Origin: Caenimonas sp. SL110
GTDB taxonomy: Bacteria; Pseudomonadota; Gammaproteobacteria; Burkholderiales; Burkholderiaceae_C
Direction of reading: 5' to 3'
Assembly: GCF_001044395.1 (NCBI RefSeq)
Contig: NZ_JANU01000034.1
Span: 1-38,004, forward strand
DNA: 38,004 bases
Shown here one piece after another: positions 31,917-38,004 of the stretch (positions are counted from its first letter, which is position 1; the number at the start of each line of letters is the position of its first letter). The translations under genes were made by a program, and so were the position numbers. The notes beneath the pieces are model-generated. The model ran no database searches. It had not been told where the DNA came from and saw only the letters and a program-made list of their open reading frames with translations.

Positions 31917-33032
31917 TCAGGCGGCGCCCTCCACAAACACACGCGCGCGCCGCGGTGTCACCACCAGCGTCTCGCCCTCTCGCAACCCCATCTCGCTGAA
32001 CTGCTGCGCCGGAATCTGCGCCTCGATGATGGAATCGTCATTGCCTCCCGCCGGTTGGTTGTCGCCGACGGGAATAAGTTCCAGACGGGCAATCGGGCCG
32101 ACGACGATCGCACGGCTCAATTGCACCACGATTCCGCGCTGCCGCCCTGCTTCGTCCACATCCTGGCCGGGCGTGTAGCGTTGCACATCGAGATCGTGCG
32201 GCCGCACATAGGCAGAGGCCTTGGCGTTTTGCGCGCCCGCGTGTTCGGGCGAGACGATCTGCATGCCTTCCAGATGCACCTCGCCTTCATGCGCGCGGCC
32301 GTGGAACAGGTTCACATCACCCAGGAAGCCATACACGAACGGGCTCGCAGGATGGTCCCAGACCTCTTGTGGCGAGCCGATCTGCTCGATGTTGCCCGCA
32401 TTCATCAGGACGACCCGGTCGGCCACTTCAAGCGCTTCTTCCTGATCGTGCGTGACGAAGATGCTGGTGACATGCAGCTCGTCGTGCAGGCGGCGCAGCC
32501 ACCGGCGCAATTCCTTGCGGACCTTGGCGTCGAGCGCACCGAACGGCTCGTCGAGCAGCAGCACCTTGGGCTCCACGGCCAGCGCGCGTGCCAGCGCAAT
32601 GCGCTGGCGCTGCCCACCCGAGAGCTGCGACGGAAAACGATCGGCCAGCCAGTCGAGCTGCACCAGACTGAGCAAGTCATGGACCTTCTTCTTGATCTGC
32701 GCTTCGCTGGGACGCTGCGAACGCGGCTTGACCCGCAGGCCGAAGGCCACGTTCTCGAACACGGTCATGTGCCGAAACAGCGCGTAGTGCTGGAACACAA
32801 AGCCCACCTGGCGCTCGCGCACATGCACGTCGGTGGTGTCTTCACCCGAGAACAAAATGCTGCCCGCATCGGCCGTCTCCAGGCCCGCGATGATGCGCAG
32901 CAAGGTCGTCTTGCCGCATCCCGATGGCCCGAGCAATGCGATGAGTTCACCCGACTCGATGTCGAGCGACACATCGCGCAATGCGTGGAAATCGCCGAAG
33001 CGCTTGCTGACGTTGCGGATTTCGATACTCAT
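31917..33032 (-). CDS. cysA: Sulfate/thiosulfate ABC transporter ATPase CysA
   Basis: A 371-residue ATP-binding subunit. Motifs: Walker [14 protein letters not shown] near residue 36, Q-loop VFQHYALF, signature [15 protein letters not shown], Walker [13 protein letters not shown] and switch His in [13 protein letters not shown]-terminal TOBE-type extension (from about 240) is normal for CysA. The start [13 protein letters not shown] is the family's standard N-terminus. ATG 33032 overlaps the cysW stop in an ATGA, meaning translational coupling. It powers import of sulfate with CysT, CysW and Sbp. Confidence 0.96.
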   Translation of the reverse strand: MSIEIRNVSKRFGDFHALRDVSLDIESGELIALLGPSGCGKTTLLRIIAGLETADAGSILFSGEDTTDVHVRERQVGFVFQHYALFRHMTVFENVAFGLRVKPRSQRPSEAQIKKKVHDLLSLVQLDWLADRFPSQLSGGQRQRIALARALAVEPKVLLLDEPFGALDAKVRKELRRWLRRLHDELHVTSIFVTHDQEEALEVADRVVLMNAGNIEQIGSPQEVWDHPASPFVYGFLGDVNLFHGRAHEGEVHLEGMQIVSPEHAGAQNAKASAYVRPHDLDVQRYTPGQDVDEAGRQRGIVVQLSRAIVVGPIARLELIPVGDNQPAGGNDDSIIEAQIPAQQFSEMGLREGETLVVTPRRARVFVEGAA

Positions 33033-33961
33033 GATTTGGACCCTGTGTTTTCGCTCCCTACCCCGCTGGGGGTGGACTGGGGTGGGGGCTGCGGCCGCTC
33101 CGGCGGCGTCGCCCCCGCAGCCTTCATCTCCTGCTCGTGGCGCCACTGCACCACCGACTTGATCGCCAGCGTGACCAGCGCCAGCAGCGCGAGCAGCGAC
33201 GCCACCGCGAACGCGGCGACCGACTGGTATTCGTTATAGAGAATTTCAACGTGCAGCGGCATGGTGTTGGTCTGCCCACGGATGTGGCCCGACACCACCG
33301 ACACCGCGCCAAACTCGCCCATCGCCCGCGCGTTGCAGAGAATCACGCCGTAGATCAGGCCCCACTTGATGTTGGGCAGCGTGACATACCAGAACGTCTG
33401 CCAGCCGGTTGCGCCGAGCACGATAGCTGCCTGCTCTTCTTCCGTCCCCTGCGCCTGCATCAACGGGATCAGTTCCCGCGCAATGAAGGGAAACGTCACG
33501 AAGATCGTCGCCAGCACGATGCCGGGCACCGCAAAAACGATCTTGATGTTGTGCTCGGACAGCCACGGACCGAGCCAGCCCTGCGCGCCGAACACCAGCA
33601 CATAGATCAGGCCTGCGACCACGGGCGACACTGAAAACGGCAGGTCCACCAGCGTCGTCAAAAAGGCCTTGCCCCGGAACTCGTACTTCGCAATACACCA
33701 CGCCGCTGCGATGCCGAACACCAGATTCAGCGGCACCGAAATCGCCGCTGTAATCAGCGTCAACTCGATGGCCGACCAGGCATCGGGCTCCTGCAACGCA
33801 GCGAAGTAGGCGGCACCGCCCTTGCGCAAGGCTTCGACGAACACAGCGCCCAGCGGCAACACCAGAAACAGCAGGATGAAGACCAGCGCAATGCCGGTCA
33901 GCGTGTAGCGCACCCACGGCGCCTCGGTCGTCTGGACCCGTTTGCTTGCAAGTGATGTCAT
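33029..33961 (-). CDS. cysW: Sulfate ABC transporter permease CysW with repeat-derived C-terminal tail
   Basis: A 310-residue inner-membrane permease with six or so membrane segments. Conserved parts: [37 protein letters not shown] and, near the cytoplasmic coupling loop, [17 protein letters not shown]. With CysT it forms the sulfate channel. The last 30 residues ([18 protein letters not shown] and following) are Pro-rich and unlike usual CysW ends; they are encoded by a palindromic GC-rich element at 33053-33091 that resembles the repeat inside hrpA. Start ATG 33961 overlaps the cysT stop in an ATGA. Confidence 0.95.
   Translation of the reverse strand: MTSLASKRVQTTEAPWVRYTLTGIALVFILLFLVLPLGAVFVEALRKGGAAYFAALQEPDAWSAIELTLITAAISVPLNLVFGIAAAWCIAKYEFRGKAFLTTLVDLPFSVSPVVAGLIYVLVFGAQGWLGPWLSEHNIKIVFAVPGIVLATIFVTFPFIARELIPLMQAQGTEEEQAAIVLGATGWQTFWYVTLPNIKWGLIYGVILCNARAMGEFGAVSVVSGHIRGQTNTMPLHVEILYNEYQSVAAFAVASLLALLALVTLAIKSVVQWRHEQEMKAAGATPPERPQPPPQSTPSGVGSENTGSKS
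33053..33091. repeat. REP-like palindrome in the cysW tail, single copy
   Basis: On the plus strand it begins GCTCCCTACCCCGCTGGGGG and continues TGGACTGGGGTGGGGGCTG. Aligned by eye with the right copy in hrpA (GCTCCCTCTCCCGCCTGCGG and onward), it shares the start, the central CCCGC-TG-GGG hairpin and the closing GGGGTG-GGG. It encodes part of the Pro-rich tail of CysW in frame. Confidence 0.7.
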
Positions 33962-34797
33962 ACGCCACCCGACCTTCTGCGTTGCCAGCCCTGCAAGGCA
34001 TTGATGACCAGCAGCAGCACGAACGACATCATGAGCATCACCACGGCGACAGCCGTTGCACCTGCGTAGTCGTATTGCTCCAGCTTGCCGATGATGATGA
34101 GCGGCGTGATCTCGGAGACCATGGGCACGTTGCCCGCGATGAAAATCACCGAACCGTACTCACCGATCGCGCGGGCAAACGCCATCGCAAATCCCGTGAG
34201 CAGCGCCGGCGCAATCGCCGGAAAAATCACCCGCGTGAAAGTCTGCCAGCGCGTGGCGCCCAGGCACATCGCGGCTTCTTCGAGTTCGCGCTCGTTGTCT
34301 TCGAGCACGGGTTGCACCGTTCGCACGACGAATGGCAGGCCGATGAAGATGAGCGCGATCACCACACCTGCCGGCGTGAACGCCAGCTTGATGCCCATCG
34401 GTTCCAGGTATTGCCCGAGCCAGCCATTGCCCGCGAGCAGCGCAGTGAGCGAAATACCGGCAACGGCGGTCGGCAACGCAAACGGCAGATCGACCAGCGC
34501 ATCGACGATCTTCTTGCCCGCGAATTCGTAGCGCACCAGCACCCACGCCACCAGCAGGCCGAACACCACATTGACCAGCGCGGCGATCAGCGAAGCACCG
34601 AACGTGAGCCGATACGACGCGACCACCCGGGGTGAACTCACAGCCGCCCAGAACTGGTCCCAGCTCAGCGTGAAAGTCTTGAACACCAGCGCCGACAACG
34701 GAATCAGGACGATGAGGCCGAGATAAAAGAGGGTGTAGCCCAGCGTCAGGTTGAAGCCGGGCAGCACCTTGCGGCTGCCGCCGCGCACGGTGCTCAT
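33958..34797 (-). CDS. cysT: Sulfate ABC transporter permease CysT (CysU)
   Basis: A 279-residue permease. Start [20 protein letters not shown] leads to the first membrane segment. Family stretches are [20 protein letters not shown], the coupling region [16 protein letters not shown], and [20 protein letters not shown]. It pairs with CysW to carry sulfate through the inner membrane. It begins 4 bp after sbp and overlaps cysW by an ATGA, so the order sbp-cysT-cysW-cysA is one operon. Confidence 0.96.
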   Translation of the reverse strand: MSTVRGGSRKVLPGFNLTLGYTLFYLGLIVLIPLSALVFKTFTLSWDQFWAAVSSPRVVASYRLTFGASLIAALVNVVFGLLVAWVLVRYEFAGKKIVDALVDLPFALPTAVAGISLTALLAGNGWLGQYLEPMGIKLAFTPAGVVIALIFIGLPFVVRTVQPVLEDNERELEEAAMCLGATRWQTFTRVIFPAIAPALLTGFAMAFARAIGEYGSVIFIAGNVPMVSEITPLIIIGKLEQYDYAGATAVAVVMLMMSFVLLLVINALQGWQRRRSGGV

Positions 34798-34801
34798 CGC
34801 G

Positions 34802-35794
34802 TCACTTCACGGTGTAGATCTTGTCGAACTGTCCACCGTCGTTGAAGTGCACCTTCTGCGCCTGCGAGAGCGAGCCGAACAATTCCTCTACCGTGAACAG
34901 CTTGACCGGCTTGAAGGTCGATGCGTACTTCTTGAGCACCGCAGCCGAACGCGGGCGGATTGAATGCTTCGCCGCGATCTCCTGGCCTTCATCCGAATAG
35001 AGGAAGTTCAGGTAGGCCTTTGCCAGATCCGCCGTGCCCTTTTTGGCGACCGTGCGTTCAACAACCGCAACCGGGTTCTCGGCCACGATGCTGGTCGAGG
35101 GATACACCACATCGACCTTGTCCTTGCCGAATTCCTTGTTCACCGACTCGACTTCGGACTCGAACGTGACCAGCACATCGCCGGTATTGCGCTGCAGGAA
35201 CGCGGTGGTCGCATCGCGGCCACCACGCGCCAGCACGATGACGTTCTTGTACAGCTTCGTCATGAACTCCTGCGCCTGCGCATCGGTGGCACCCTGCTTC
35301 TTGATATAGCCCAGCGCGGCCAGATACGCGTAGCGGCCGTTGCCGCCGGTCTTGGGGTTGACCACCACCACCTGTATGCCAGGCTTGGTCAGGTCGTCCC
35401 AGTCCTTGATGCCCTTGGGATTGCCGTTGCGGGTGAGCAGCAGCATGGTCGAGGTGGTCGGTGCTGCGTTGTCCGGGAAGCGCTTGTTCCAGTCTTTCGC
35501 GACAACGCCCTTCTCGGCCAGGAACTCGATGTCGGTCGTGGTGTTCATCGTCACCACATCAGCGTCGAGGCCGTCGGCCACAGCGCGCGCCTGTGCGCTC
35601 GAACCACCATGGGCCTGGTCGATCTTGACGTCCTTGCCAGTGGCTTTCTTGTAGGCCGGGACAAACGCTGCGTTGATGTCCTTGTAGAACTCGCGAGCGA
35701 CGTCGTACGAGGCGTTGAGCAGCGTCTGCGCGCTCGCGACACTGCTGGCGGCCAGCAAGGCGCCGGCCAGGATGAGATGGATTTTTTGTTTCAT
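34802..35794 (-). CDS. sbp: Periplasmic sulfate-binding protein
   Basis: A 330-residue binding protein. Signal peptide MKQKIHLILAGALLAASSVASA precedes the mature fold, which shows LLNASYDVAREFYKDINAAF, QAHGGSSAQARAVADGLDAD and TGGNGRYAYLAALGY, all characteristic of sulfate/thiosulfate-binding proteins (Sbp/CysP). It delivers sulfate to CysTWA. CysP is the alternative; the two differ in thiosulfate preference and cannot be separated here with certainty. The ribosome-binding site is weak. The upstream region (35795-35901) contains the operon promoter and is the place where CysB would be expected to bind; I could not fix an exact site. Confidence 0.95.
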   Translation of the reverse strand: MKQKIHLILAGALLAASSVASAQTLLNASYDVAREFYKDINAAFVPAYKKATGKDVKIDQAHGGSSAQARAVADGLDADVVTMNTTTDIEFLAEKGVVAKDWNKRFPDNAAPTTSTMLLLTRNGNPKGIKDWDDLTKPGIQVVVVNPKTGGNGRYAYLAALGYIKKQGATDAQAQEFMTKLYKNVIVLARGGRDATTAFLQRNTGDVLVTFESEVESVNKEFGKDKVDVVYPSTSIVAENPVAVVERTVAKKGTADLAKAYLNFLYSDEGQEIAAKHSIRPRSAAVLKKYASTFKPVKLFTVEELFGSLSQAQKVHFNDGGQFDKIYTVK

Positions 35795-35901
35795 GATTTC
35801 AATGCGTTACTGCAGGCACGCATTTTGGGACGCATCCCACCGCTTCCAACGACCGTGTTGTTGTTAGCTAATGGGCAATCGGTATAAGCCGCCCACCGTG
35901 T

Positions 35902-37954
<2,053 letters not shown>

Positions 37955-37971
37955 GGCGGAGCCGCTTCGCG

Positions 37972-38004
37972 GTGGATTGCGGATCAAGCGAAGTAATCGG
38001 CCCC
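37972..38004. repeat. Partial repeat of the GTCATTGCGG family at the window end
   Basis: Downstream of pobA, GTGGATTGCGGATCAAGCGA resembles the left half of the intergenic palindromes (ATGGATTGCGGGTCGAGC at 20430), but the second half has diverged and the window ends. Low certainty. Confidence 0.4.

Noticed and set aside
35795..35901. Exact CysB binding site before sbp
   Set aside because: CysB control is expected, but CysB sites are too degenerate for me to fix one by eye in this stretch.

Overview
The window is a GC-rich chromosomal segment of a betaproteobacterium, most likely Burkholderiales and probably Comamonadaceae or a near relative. This rests on gene content and protein character (lptF/lptG-cbiX, pepA-holC, argA beside hrpA, pobA with an IclR regulator, a complete sbp-cysTWA cluster). 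The genus cannot be fixed from sequence alone. Coding density is high: no gene-free stretch exceeds 300 bases. I saw no rRNA, tRNA, CRISPR array, transposase or integrase.

Layout. (1) Bases 1-842: the N-terminal part of a HAMP-repeat signalling protein, cut by the window edge. (2) 1007-8819: a copper-handling island. Seven minus-strand genes run as one likely operon from about 6128 down to 1007: His/Met/Cys-rich exported protein, CusC-like outer-membrane lipoprotein, Tat-exported multicopper oxidase, cupredoxin, DUF411 protein, CusF-like protein and Met/Gly-rich lipoprotein. Divergent from them are a CopZ-like chaperone and a CopA-type Cu(+) ATPase. The intergenic region holds two back-to-back promoters with the 19-bp spacer typical of MerR/CueR control, but no such regulator is in the window. 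Together these would chaperone and pump Cu(+) out of the cytoplasm, then bind and oxidise it in the periplasm. (3) 8894-11825: an unusual lipoprotein with a glycoside-hydrolase-like barrel, a shared terminator, and a lone branched-chain amino-acid binding protein. (4) 11976-16878: housekeeping genes (small conserved protein, holC, pepA, then divergent lptF-lptG-cbiX). (5) 17002-19207: cysB, followed by an AT-rich operator and a two-gene XRE/AbiEii toxin-antitoxin-like module. (6) 19252-27966: methionine-type aminotransferase, Tat-dependent Rieske protein, hrpA, a membrane protein with a degenerate GGDEF domain, and argA. (7) 28079-31360: a glycine/aspartate-rich RTX-like protein built of 37-residue repeats, a strong terminator, and an acyl-CoA-ligase-like enzyme. 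(8) 31367-35794: a sulfate-uptake operon (sbp-cysT-cysW-cysA) with dsbB at its end. (9) 35902-37954: an IclR regulator divergent from pobA, with two 17-bp operator-like palindromes between them.

The observations most worth following are the 37-residue repeat protein; the XRE/AbiEii module with its operator; a palindromic repeat family that inserted in frame in hrpA (inverted pair) and in the cysW tail (single copy); the glycosidase-like lipoprotein; and the double MerR-type promoter. A second, unrelated palindromic repeat family lies between genes at about 16.9 kb and 20.4 kb.
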